A stretch of 64,000 bases of DNA from Bog-159 sp963756605 (GTDB lineage Bacteria; Acidobacteriota; Terriglobia; Bryobacterales; Bryobacteraceae). Positions within the stretch are counted from its first letter, which is position 1. Every line of letters starts with the position of its first letter. The translations under genes and the position numbers were made by a program. The stretch lies in NCBI GenBank assembly GCA_963756605.1, contig CAVWOT010000004.1, positions 186,001 through 250,000 on the forward strand. The letters run 5' to 3'. This document shows positions 27,752 to 35,675 of the stretch, in pieces. The notes below the pieces were generated by a model that ran no database searches, had not been told where the DNA came from, and worked only from the letters and a program-made list of their open reading frames with translations.

Positions 27752-27995
27752 AGCCCATCGGGTCCTGCTTCGCTGTCGCGGTGAGTGTCCCGCCTTCAAG
27801 TTGTCCTCGGAGTTGGCCTACCATCAGCTTTTGGCGTTCCGTGTAGCCCCATGGCGCCGAGATTGCCACCTTCTCAAGGTTTGGCAGCGTGACGGACTGG
27901 GAGTTCTCAATTTGGATATCAATGATGGCCTCCTTGATAGGGGCCTTGTCGTAGTGCCTGTCCTTCAGCCACGACATCCACTTTTGAGTCGCCAT
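27717..27995 (-). CDS. TIGR04255-like protein, N-terminal fragment
   Basis: A 92-residue frame whose start (KDRHYDKAPIKEAIIDIQIE) resembles the N-terminus of TIGR04255 proteins (APIxEAxxDIxV), sporadically distributed proteins of about 250 residues. The stretch TLTATAKQDPMGYVWR matches where the family would continue, but the frame stops 11 residues later. The gene therefore looks truncated, with the RHH gene filling the place of its missing C-terminus. In-frame ATG 28010 is an alternative start. Confidence 0.5.
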   Translation of the reverse strand: MATQKWMSWLKDRHYDKAPIKEAIIDIQIENSQSVTLPNLEKVAISAPWGYTERQKLMVGQLRGQLEGGTLTATAKQDPMGYVWRPQAKCAE

Positions 27996-28308
27996 GTTGC
28001 CAGCGTTCATCAATCTGACGTGCGTTGGGCCGCTTTTTTAATCCTGACAGCCACAGCCTTTCGGGCTAGGTTCCCTTCGCTGCTCAGGCGTGAGTCCCCC
28101 CATGCGTCTGTTTTACGAAGAAATCCCGAACGTTCTTCGGTAGTTCTGTTCCGGCCTCCTGATCCATCCTAACCCGTCTGGATCATTTCACAAGTTGCGG
28201 GCAAGACGGTCCGCCCGCATATCTCATTCCGCCAAATCCGCTTTGGATGACGGGCTTGGTACCGGTGTGGCCGGACGCCACAAGCTGGCCGGGGTGCCCG
28301 ATCTTCGG

Positions 28309-29940
28309 TTACTGCACGGCGATTCCCCGCGCTTCCAGCAGATCCCCCGTTCGCACTAACAGATTCATCAAATTCCGGCGGTAGTTCACGGCATTCTGCA
28401 CCACGCTCGATTCGGCCGTGACCAATGCACCCTGCGCCTGCAGTACGAAAAAGATGGTGCTGTTGCCCAACTCGTACTTTTTCTGCTCCGCCTCCATGTA
28501 CTTCTGCGAAAAATCGCGCGCCACCACTGCCAGCTTCATGGCGTCTTTGCTCGATTCGACCTGGCTCACCGCCGTCAGCACGTCCAGCCGGACCTGCTGT
28601 TTCACCGTGCGCACGTTCAGCGCGTCATGCTTTTTGGCCACCAGCGCGTCCGCCATGTCCGCCGACGCCTGGTGATTCTTTATCGGCAGCCGCAATGTCA
28701 AGCCGAAGGAATACATCGGGTAGCCGAAGCCGAACATCTGGCTCAATGCGTCGCCGAAGCCGCCTGGGATGGCGGGCGCCGGCAGGGCACCGACTAGCGC
28801 ACCCGGGTAGAAAATCCCTCCCAGGCCCTGGGTCGAGTACGCGCCGGTCAGTTCCAGATCCGGCAGGAGTTCATTCCTGGCCTGGCTGATACCGAGATCG
28901 TCGATATCCAAGTCCTGCATGGCTGATTTCAGATCCGGCCGGGTGGCCACGGCCTTCCGCACCTCTTTCTCGGCATCGATGGGCGGCGCGTCTACTTCGG
29001 GACTTACGGTCTCGCTCAACACGATGGGCAGCATGCGGATTTTCGCATCCAGATCGGCCCCGATCTGCCGGCGCACCGCGTCTTCGGTCTGCTGCAGCGC
29101 GTATCGCGATTGCGAAACGGCGATCTGGGATGTCGCATACTGCTGCTGCGGATTATAAATGTCCAGCGGCGAGAGCGCGCCCAACTCCAGTTCCCGCTGC
29201 GCGCGTTTCAGGGCCTGGTCCGCCAGGTCGCGGGCGCTCTCGGCCACGCGCAGATTCTCGCGCGCCAGCACCGCGTCCCAATAGGCGTTCTCGGCGTTGC
29301 TGACCAGTTGCAGCAGGCTGGTCTTCAGGTCGTATTCCGTCTTACGCAGACGGCTGCTGGCCACCATGATGGGCAGCCGGTTGATAAACTCGCCGCGATT
29401 CTTGATCAGCGGCTGCGATACGCTTACTCCCAAGCTGGCATTCAGCGTCGGGTTGTAATAGTAGTACCCGCTGTTGGTGGCGAGTTTTGAGCCGAAAAAC
29501 TGGACCTGGTACTGCAAACCCGTGGGCAGTGTCTGGCCGTATGTGAACGTAGCGGGCTGGGACAGTTCAACCAGCGTGCTGGCGCCGGTGAGCTGATCGC
29601 CGGATGGCGTGCGCTGCTCGGTGCTGCTGAAGCTGGCGGTGGCCAGCGGATCGAATGCGGCGAACGCCCGGGTGATGGCATTCTGCGCCACATCCACATT
29701 GAGCCTTTGGATGGCGATATCCGTGTTGTTGGCCATCACCAACTCCAGATAGGAGTGCAGCGAAAGTTCCAGCTTGCCGTCCGCGACGTAATCCTGCAGC
29801 CGCACCGGGGACTGCAACTCGACCCGCGTCACAGGCCTGGCGAAGGTCTCGCGAAAGTACGACGGCTTGGGGAATGAGGCGAGCTGCCCGAAGGCAGCCG
29901 CGGAAAGCCAGAAGCTGCCTAACAAGAACCGGATGAGCAT
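28309..29940 (-). CDS. TolC-family outer-membrane channel protein
   Basis: A 543-residue exported protein with a short signal peptide (ends near AAAFG). Two outer-membrane-efflux repeats follow, each with long coiled helices (e.g. RVAESARDLADQALKRAQRE and MADALVAKKHDALNVRTVKQ). Strands with LTLRLPIKN and ISQPLIKN-type turns are characteristic of TolC and Solibacter TolC-like paralogues. It should form the outer-membrane exit duct of a type I secretion or efflux system. No inner-membrane pump or adaptor gene is adjacent, so its partners lie elsewhere. The C-terminus RTGDLLEARGIAVQ is intact. Confidence 0.87.
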   Translation of the reverse strand: MLIRFLLGSFWLSAAAFGQLASFPKPSYFRETFARPVTRVELQSPVRLQDYVADGKLELSLHSYLELVMANNTDIAIQRLNVDVAQNAITRAFAAFDPLATASFSSTEQRTPSGDQLTGASTLVELSQPATFTYGQTLPTGLQYQVQFFGSKLATNSGYYYYNPTLNASLGVSVSQPLIKNRGEFINRLPIMVASSRLRKTEYDLKTSLLQLVSNAENAYWDAVLARENLRVAESARDLADQALKRAQRELELGALSPLDIYNPQQQYATSQIAVSQSRYALQQTEDAVRRQIGADLDAKIRMLPIVLSETVSPEVDAPPIDAEKEVRKAVATRPDLKSAMQDLDIDDLGISQARNELLPDLELTGAYSTQGLGGIFYPGALVGALPAPAIPGGFGDALSQMFGFGYPMYSFGLTLRLPIKNHQASADMADALVAKKHDALNVRTVKQQVRLDVLTAVSQVESSKDAMKLAVVARDFSQKYMEAEQKKYELGNSTIFFVLQAQGALVTAESSVVQNAVNYRRNLMNLLVRTGDLLEARGIAVQ

Positions 29941-30072
29941 GCGTTACTATGATTGGACGTTTCGACACACAATTTCGCCCACGGTTTTTAATGTTTTTGC
30001 GGGCCGGATGTCGATTCTCGCCGGAATGGTTCGTTATAGGGGTGCAACACACACTTTCAAAGGAGAAAACCA

Positions 30073-30588
30073 ATGAAACGACACGTTCTGGCCATGTTGG
30101 TGATGGCGGCGATATTCTCGGCGGCGGCCCTCCAGGCCGGCGGTTCGAATACGGAAAACGCTCCGGGTCCGGCGGCCTTTGCCCGGCTCAAGACCCTGGC
30201 CGGCGATTGGGAAGGCGACTCGGAAATGGGAAAAATCCATCTCAACTACGAGCTCATTGCCGGCGGCACATCGCTGGTGGAACGGGAATCGGGCGAAAAG
30301 ATGCCCGCCATGATGACCGTCTATTATCTCGATGGCGACCGGCTGCTGTTGACCCACTATTGCATGGCGGGCAATCAGCCCCGGATGCAGGCACGCGCCT
30401 TCAACCCTGAAACCGGAGAAATAGATTTCGAGTTCCTGGATGCCACCAACTTGAAACCCGGCGCCGGCCATATGCATAACGTCAAGTTCCGCGTGACCGA
30501 CAGCGACCATATCAGCGCCGCCTGGCAGTTCTTCGAAAACAACCAGCCAAAGAGGGGCGAAACCTTCCAGTACACACGCGTAAAATAG
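30073..30588 (+). CDS. Exported DUF1579-like protein
   Basis: A 171-residue protein with a signal peptide ending near ALQAGG. The body LKTLAGDWEGDS...YELIAGGTSLVERESG is the lipocalin-like beta pattern of DUF1579 and related proteins. The ribosome site AAAGGAG lies seven bases before ATG 30073. It is followed nine bases later by the YCII gene and then an ECF sigma factor, so it may belong to that sigma factor's operon. Function unknown. Confidence 0.75.
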   Translation: MKRHVLAMLVMAAIFSAAALQAGGSNTENAPGPAAFARLKTLAGDWEGDSEMGKIHLNYELIAGGTSLVERESGEKMPAMMTVYYLDGDRLLLTHYCMAGNQPRMQARAFNPETGEIDFEFLDATNLKPGAGHMHNVKFRVTDSDHISAAWQFFENNQPKRGETFQYTRVK

Positions 30589-30597
30589 GAGAAACCG

Positions 30598-30936
30598 ATG
30601 TCACAATTCATGCTCTTGCTATACGACGACCCCTCCGGCTGGGCCAAGCTCAGCCCGGAGGAAATGCAGAAAGCGACCGAGAAGTTCATGGCTTGGACGA
30701 AGAAGCCATTTACGCGCGACGCGCACCGGTTGGCGGCGGATCCCGGAAAGGTGATGCGCTCCGTCGGGGGACAGGTCCGCACCACGGACGGACCATATAG
30801 CGAAACCAAAGAGTTCCTGGGAGGCTACTACACCATTGAAGCGGCCAACTACGATGACGCTGTGCGCCTGGCGCTCGACCACCCTTCCCTGGAGTACGGC
30901 GGCACGATTGAGGTGAGGCAAGTCTGGGGAACGTAA
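30598..30936 (+). CDS. YCII-related (DGPF) protein
   Basis: A 112-residue protein with the family start FMLLLYDDP and the signature TDGPYSETKEFLGGYYTIEA. DGPF/YCII proteins are regularly encoded beside ECF42 sigma factors, exactly as here: the sigma gene starts 20 bases downstream. The ribosome site AGGAGAAACC precedes the start. A role as partner or target of the sigma factor is known for the group, but its biochemical activity is unclear. Confidence 0.9.
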   Translation: MSQFMLLLYDDPSGWAKLSPEEMQKATEKFMAWTKKPFTRDAHRLAADPGKVMRSVGGQVRTTDGPYSETKEFLGGYYTIEAANYDDAVRLALDHPSLEYGGTIEVRQVWGT

Positions 30937-30956
30937 CCACGGGTCCGGAAGCCGGG

Positions 30957-32225
30957 GTGCTGCTGGAGCACCTCTTCCGCCACCAAGCGGGCCGGATGGT
31001 CGCGCATCTGACGCGGCTGCTCGGCCCCGCCCATCTGGAACTGGCGGAAGAGACCGTGCAGGAGGCCGTACTGCGCGCGCTCCAGACATGGCCCTATCAA
31101 GGCGTTCCCGAGAACGCCGCCGGATGGCTTTACCGCGTCGCGCACAACATCGCCATCGATGTGGTGCGGCGCAACCGCACGCTCGGCGAAAAGACCGCCA
31201 ACATCATTGCGGAACTATACCGGTCCGCCGGCGCGCCGGATACGCCTGAGTACGAGGAGCAACTGCGCGACGATGAGCTGCGCATGATCTTCATGTGCTG
31301 CCATCCCGAAATCGGCGGTGATGCGCGCGTGGCCTTGAGTTTGAAGACCGTGGGTGGTTTCAGCGTGCGCGAGATCGCACGCGCCTTCCTGGCCGATGAT
31401 GCCGCCATCGCGCAACGCCTGGTGCGGGCCAAACGCCAGATCCGCGAGGGCCGGCTGACGCTCGATATGCCGCGCGGCGACGATTTGAGGCGGCGTCTCG
31501 ATTCCGTGTTGGAAGTCGTCTACCTGATGTTCAACGAAGGATACGCCGCACACGCGGGCGAGGATTTGATTCGCCAGGACCTGTGCCTGGAAGCGTTGCG
31601 CCTGGGCCGGCTGATTGCGCTGTCTTCCATTGCGGAACCGCGTGCGCATGCGCTGGTCGCACTGATGGCGTTGAGCGCGGCCCGGCTGCCGGCGCGCGTG
31701 GATGCTTCGGGCGATCTGGTTCTGCTCGAAGATCAGGATCATGGCCGCTGGGACCAGCGCCTGATTTCGCTCGGCTTTCATCACCTCGATCGCTCCATGG
31801 CCGGCGAGGAGGTTTCGGAGTATCACCTGCAGGCCGCCATTGCCGCGACACACGCGCGTGCGGTCGATCCGCAATCCCGGGATTGGCCGATGGTCCTGGA
31901 GCTGTACGATCGACTGCTGGCGCTGAATCAGTCGCCGGTGGTCGCGTTGAATCGCGCGGTCGCGGTAGCCAGAGTGCGCGGGCCGGCGGAGGCGCTGGCC
32001 GCCCTCGAACCGCTGGCCAGCGATCCGAAACTTCGCGGCTACTATCTGTTGTTGGCCGTCCGCGGGCACCTGCTGCTGGAGCTCGGCCGCCGCGGGGATG
32101 CCGCCGCGAGCTTCCAGGCCGCGCTCGACTGTGCATGCTCCGAGCCGGAGCGCCGGTTCCTGCGCCGCAAGCTCGAGCAGGCCGGAGGGCGAGCCCATTT
32201 CGAGCGCGCACAGGCCAGCCTATAA
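30957..32225 (+). CDS. ECF42-type RNA polymerase sigma factor with long C-terminal extension
   Basis: A 422-residue sigma factor. Region 2 is LAEETVQEAVLRALQTW...PENAAGWLYRVAHNIAIDVV (about residues 28-75). Region 4 is SLKTVGGFSVREIARAFL...AIAQRLVRAKRQIRE (about 122-165). The remaining 250 residues are helical repeats (SPVVALNRAVAVARVRGPAEALAAL), the TPR-like tail of the ECF42 group, which replaces the usual anti-sigma control. The start is GTG 30957, with GGAAG nearby. The adjacent DGPF gene supports the assignment. Confidence 0.9.
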   Translation: MLLEHLFRHQAGRMVAHLTRLLGPAHLELAEETVQEAVLRALQTWPYQGVPENAAGWLYRVAHNIAIDVVRRNRTLGEKTANIIAELYRSAGAPDTPEYEEQLRDDELRMIFMCCHPEIGGDARVALSLKTVGGFSVREIARAFLADDAAIAQRLVRAKRQIREGRLTLDMPRGDDLRRRLDSVLEVVYLMFNEGYAAHAGEDLIRQDLCLEALRLGRLIALSSIAEPRAHALVALMALSAARLPARVDASGDLVLLEDQDHGRWDQRLISLGFHHLDRSMAGEEVSEYHLQAAIAATHARAVDPQSRDWPMVLELYDRLLALNQSPVVALNRAVAVARVRGPAEALAALEPLASDPKLRGYYLLLAVRGHLLLELGRRGDAAASFQAALDCACSEPERRFLRRKLEQAGGRAHFERAQASL

Positions 32226-33595
32226 TGGCTTTCATGGAGACCGAAGCCGCCGAGGCCCCGCAAACATCCGAAACGGACGTCAACCGGCGGAAGCTTGAAG
32301 AACTCGCCCGTCTGGGCTGGTATCACACCATGGAGTTACCCGATGGACGGGTGATTCCCGGCTTCCTTACTCTGGACGTGTTGCGCAACCGCCTTGCGCA
32401 ATTTCCCATCCCGGCCGACCTGCACGGCAAGCGCGTGCTCGATATCGGCGCTTGGGACGGCTGGTTCACCTTCGCATTGGAACGCCGCGGCGCGCAAGTG
32501 ATGGCGGTCGATTCCACGCCGTTCGAGGGGTTCCGCATCGCTCGCGATTTGTTCGGGTCGCAGGCCGAATATCGCATCGAGGACGTTTGCCGTCTCACGC
32601 CCGCCAAGGCCGGATACTTCGACATCGTGATGTTCCTGGGGGTGCTGTACCATTTGAAACACCCTATGCTCGCGTTGGAGAGAGTCTGCGAGCTGGCCAC
32701 GGACATGGTTTGCGTCGAGTCGTTCGTCACCGACGATGGCAGCGATCCGGCCGGCAAGCCGGTCATGGAATTCTACGAGTCCACCGAACTCTGCGGCCAG
32801 TTCGACAACTGGGTAGGGCCGAATACGGCCTGCCTGCTGGCCATGTGCCGTTCGGCCGGCTTTGCGCGCGTGCAACTGGAGAGCGTGCTGGACCATCGCG
32901 CACACGTCACCTGCTATCGCCGCTGGCCGGAAGTCGAAAGCCCGCGCGCCCCGTCTCCTTACCTGATGGCCGTCGAGAACACTGCCACGCGCAACCGCGA
33001 ATTTTCCAGCCTTAACGACGAGTATCTCGCGATCTGGTTCAAGAGCCCGCATGCCGGCCTTACGCCGGCCGATGTGTTCCCGCGCGTTGGCCCGTATGGC
33101 TCGCACCCCGTCTTCCTGCAGCATACCGGCGGGGATGGCTGGCAGGTCAATTGCAAACTTCCGCCAGGTCTCCAGCCCGGCTGGTGCGCAATTACCCTGC
33201 GCACCACCGATAGTCCGTGGAGCAATCCTCTGCGCATCGCCATCGACCTGACTTCCGAACAGCGCCGCCAGCCGCATGCGGGACCGGAAGCCGCCAATAT
33301 CCACATCGCCATTGTGACCGACGGCAGAACCTGGGAACGCAATCTGGTACACGCTGGTCTGCAAAGCGGCATTTCGCTGTGGGTCTCCGGATTGCCTGAA
33401 GAGGCCGACAGGGATAGTGTGACAGTGTGGCTGGGAGGCAGCGATTTGCCCGCCTCCTTCCTCTCCGAACCCGACCCCCAAGGTCTGCGGCAGATCAACG
33501 CCATGCTGCCATCGGGAGCCGAGCCGGGCGAGTACTCCGTCTCTTTGGGCTTCCGCAATGCCGTGTCGGCTCCTGTTCCGGTGAGGCTGGTCTAA
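32225..33595 (+). CDS. CmoB/DUF1698-like methyltransferase with two C-terminal beta modules (copy 1)
   Basis: A 456-residue protein. Residues about 20-245 form a class I methyltransferase of the CmoB/DUF1698 type: GWYHTMELPDGRVIPG, VLDIGAWDGWFTFALERRGA (motif I), FDIVMFLGVLYHLKHPML and ESFVTDDG. Two beta-rich modules follow (about 250-350 and 355-456), the first with WQVNCKLPPGLQPGWCAITL, the second with ISLWVSGLPEEADRDSVTVW and GLRQINAMLPSGAEPGEYSV. ATG 32225 overlaps the sigma-factor stop (TAATG); ATG 32234 is possible. It is followed immediately by a paralogue. CmoB itself acts on tRNA, but the extra modules and tandem copy suggest another substrate. Confidence 0.8.
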   Translation: MAFMETEAAEAPQTSETDVNRRKLEELARLGWYHTMELPDGRVIPGFLTLDVLRNRLAQFPIPADLHGKRVLDIGAWDGWFTFALERRGAQVMAVDSTPFEGFRIARDLFGSQAEYRIEDVCRLTPAKAGYFDIVMFLGVLYHLKHPMLALERVCELATDMVCVESFVTDDGSDPAGKPVMEFYESTELCGQFDNWVGPNTACLLAMCRSAGFARVQLESVLDHRAHVTCYRRWPEVESPRAPSPYLMAVENTATRNREFSSLNDEYLAIWFKSPHAGLTPADVFPRVGPYGSHPVFLQHTGGDGWQVNCKLPPGLQPGWCAITLRTTDSPWSNPLRIAIDLTSEQRRQPHAGPEAANIHIAIVTDGRTWERNLVHAGLQSGISLWVSGLPEEADRDSVTVWLGGSDLPASFLSEPDPQGLRQINAMLPSGAEPGEYSVSLGFRNAVSAPVPVRLV

Positions 33596-34975
33596 ATGCC
33601 GGCTGGTAGCGCGGCGGGTGATCCCACCTTTCACGAAATGGTGCAGCGGCAGGTGGAACTGCTCTCGACCAAGGGTTGGTATCACAGCATCGAACTCCCC
33701 GGCGGCCAGGTGATTCAGGGCATGATCGGCGTCGACGCATTGCGGGAGCGGCTGGCGGCCTTCCCCATCCCCGCCGATCTCACCGGCAAGCGCGTGCTCG
33801 ATGTGGGCGCCTGGACCGGCTGGTGCAGCTTCGAAATGGAGCGCCGCGGCGCGCAGGTTACGGCGGTCGATTGCATCGAATTCGAAGAGTTTCGCGAAGC
33901 GCACCGTATGATCGGCTCCCAGGTCGACTACCGTATTCTGGACGCCGACGAACTGACGCCGGAGAGCCTCGGCCTGTTCGACTACGTGCTGTTCTTCGGC
34001 GTGCTCTATCATCTGCGGAATCCGCTGCTGGGTCTGGAGAAGATCTGCGCCATCACCAAGGACAGCGCCTTCGTGGAATCCTTCGTCACCGACGATGGCT
34101 CAGCCCCCTGCGCCCCTGCCTGCACAATGGAATTCTACGAAACCGATGAGCTCGGCGGCCAGATCGACAACTGGTTTGGACCCAGCGTGCAATGTGCCGC
34201 GGCCCTTTGCCGTTCCGCCGGTTTCGCGCGCGTCGATCTCGAATACGTATCCGAGCGCCGCGCGGGTCTCACCTGCCGCCGCCACTGGGAAGCGCCGCCG
34301 TCGAATCCCACCGAGCCGTCACCGCTGCTCTACTCCGCCGTGAACAATCGGACCAACGATATTCAGTTCCACCCCGGCAAGGACGAATATATCTGCGTTT
34401 ATTTTCGCAGCGAGGTGTCTGGACTCACGCGCGATCGACTGCGCATCGAAATCGACGGCTATGGCGCACCTGCATTGGTGGTGGTGAACCTGCGTGGGCA
34501 GGAATGGCAGGCCAACCTGCGTGTTCCTCCGGGGTTGGCGGATGGCACCCACGACGTACGCCTGCGCACCGCGAACAGTCCGTACAGCAACGCCTTCCAA
34601 ATTGTCGTCGGGAAGGCGGGCTTTAGCCGGCGTGGGGCTTCAGCCCCGCTCCCCGCAGTATCCGATGAAACCTGGCCGCCCCCAGTTCTTTACGAGGTAA
34701 CCAACGGAATGACCGACTCTAATCTGTTCCACGGCCATCGCAACGAATACGTCTGCTGCCGGTTCCGTTTCCCGGTAGCAACGCTCGATCGAACCGGCGT
34801 AATCCTGGAAATCGACGAGGCCGAACAATCCGTCCTGTTTCTTACCAATCTGGGAGGAGGTTGTTGGCAGGTAAATTCCCACTTACCCCGAAGCCTGACG
34901 CCCGGATCGCATGCAGTCAGAATCCGCACAATTCACAGCGGATTCAGTAATCGCATGGAAATCGCCAGAACATAA
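33596..34975 (+). CDS. CmoB/DUF1698-like methyltransferase with two C-terminal modules (copy 2)
   Basis: A 459-residue paralogue of the preceding gene, starting right after its stop. The methyltransferase part has GWYHSIELPGGQVIQG, VLDVGAWTGWCSFEMERRGA, FDYVLFFGVLYHLRNPLL and ESFVTDDG. Two copies of one module follow: WQANLRVPPGLADGTHDVRL...SPYSNAF and WQVNSHLPRSLTPGSHAVRI...SGFSNRM. Between them the linker GKAGFSRRGASAPLP is encoded by a 35-base interspersed palindromic repeat (34615-34649) that is otherwise seen at gene ends, so this protein has absorbed a repeat in frame. Confidence 0.8.
   Translation: MPAGSAAGDPTFHEMVQRQVELLSTKGWYHSIELPGGQVIQGMIGVDALRERLAAFPIPADLTGKRVLDVGAWTGWCSFEMERRGAQVTAVDCIEFEEFREAHRMIGSQVDYRILDADELTPESLGLFDYVLFFGVLYHLRNPLLGLEKICAITKDSAFVESFVTDDGSAPCAPACTMEFYETDELGGQIDNWFGPSVQCAAALCRSAGFARVDLEYVSERRAGLTCRRHWEAPPSNPTEPSPLLYSAVNNRTNDIQFHPGKDEYICVYFRSEVSGLTRDRLRIEIDGYGAPALVVVNLRGQEWQANLRVPPGLADGTHDVRLRTANSPYSNAFQIVVGKAGFSRRGASAPLPAVSDETWPPPVLYEVTNGMTDSNLFHGHRNEYVCCRFRFPVATLDRTGVILEIDEAEQSVLFLTNLGGGCWQVNSHLPRSLTPGSHAVRIRTIHSGFSNRMEIART
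34615..34649 (+). repeat. 35-base palindromic repeat inserted within a coding region
   Basis: The sequence GGCGGGCTTTAGCCGGCG followed by TGGGGCTTCAGCCCCGC is identical, in reverse orientation, at 54081-54115. It contains the hairpin GGGGCT-TCA-GCCCC. It encodes the linker between the two C-terminal modules of the second methyltransferase. Shorter relatives occur at 49856-49879 and, more loosely, at 44576-44589. Confidence 0.85.
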
Positions 34976-35675
34976 TCGATCTCGAGCGTTTTTTCCACAG
35001 GTAGTACACCGTTAGTTATCTGTATGCCACTGAAAATAGGCATAATAAAACCTGAGGAAAACCGAGCTGAAACCGATTTTTCATTTGACTGTAACATTGC
35101 AAAGAGTGATGATGACAGAGGTTCCAAGAGGTCTGAGGAACAGCAAGCCGCTGGACGTTTAGCGAGCCTGAAGCGGTGATCTGGTATCGGCACTAATAAA
35201 ATAGATTCGATGCCGGGGAGTGACGGGCAATCGGGAGTGTTCGGCAGGCGAACCTCCAGGCCTGGAATCGGATTGAACGCTTTGATCCTTAAGGGTCCAA
35301 AAGACCCCGAAGGGGAGTGGAGATCCGAGGAAGGGTCGGGAATGCCGGGCGTGAGTCAGGCAACGGGGTTTCGATATTGATGCTGCGCGAGCCGGGGCAA
35401 ACTGGATCGCGTGGCGGAATCGGAATCCGAACGGGCAGGACGAACGAGCGGTAGGGTATCGAAGAAGCAGGTCGGGAGCTTTGACCTCGAAATGGTGGCC
35501 CGGAGACGGGCAGTCGTTTCGGGAGAGTGAAAGGCCGCTTCGAGACGCCGGTTCCAACCAGGAAGAAGCTGGCAGGTGAGCCTGGAAGCTTTGATCCGTT
35601 GCTGTCGAAAGAGAGCAGCGGGGAGTTGAAGGGACGGCACACAGCATTCCTGGCTGCAAAGCTCTGTGCCGTTGC
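34976..35675. other. Unexplained 700-base region, purine-rich on the plus strand
   Basis: No gene is supported. On the minus strand long frames stay open (35159-35677 and 35289-35948), with Ser/Pro/Arg-rich, low-complexity translations that look like the antisense of something else. A plus frame (35527-35757) is also open. Small hairpins sit at 35293-35307 (GGGTC-CAAAA-GACCC) and 35305-35315 (CCCC-GAA-GGGG). The word GCTTTGATCC recurs (about 35279 and 35588). The first 130 bases are AT-richer. Possibilities are a structured non-coding RNA, a decayed gene or a repeat element. Confidence 0.35.

Noticed and set aside
31583..32224. N-terminal extension of the methyltransferase frame over the sigma-factor gene
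   Set aside because: It is a Gly/Arg-rich shadow frame of the ECF sigma gene; the real start is at 32225.
32336..34012. 558-residue minus-strand frame opposite the two methyltransferases
   Set aside because: Shadow of two well-supported plus-strand genes with methyltransferase motifs.
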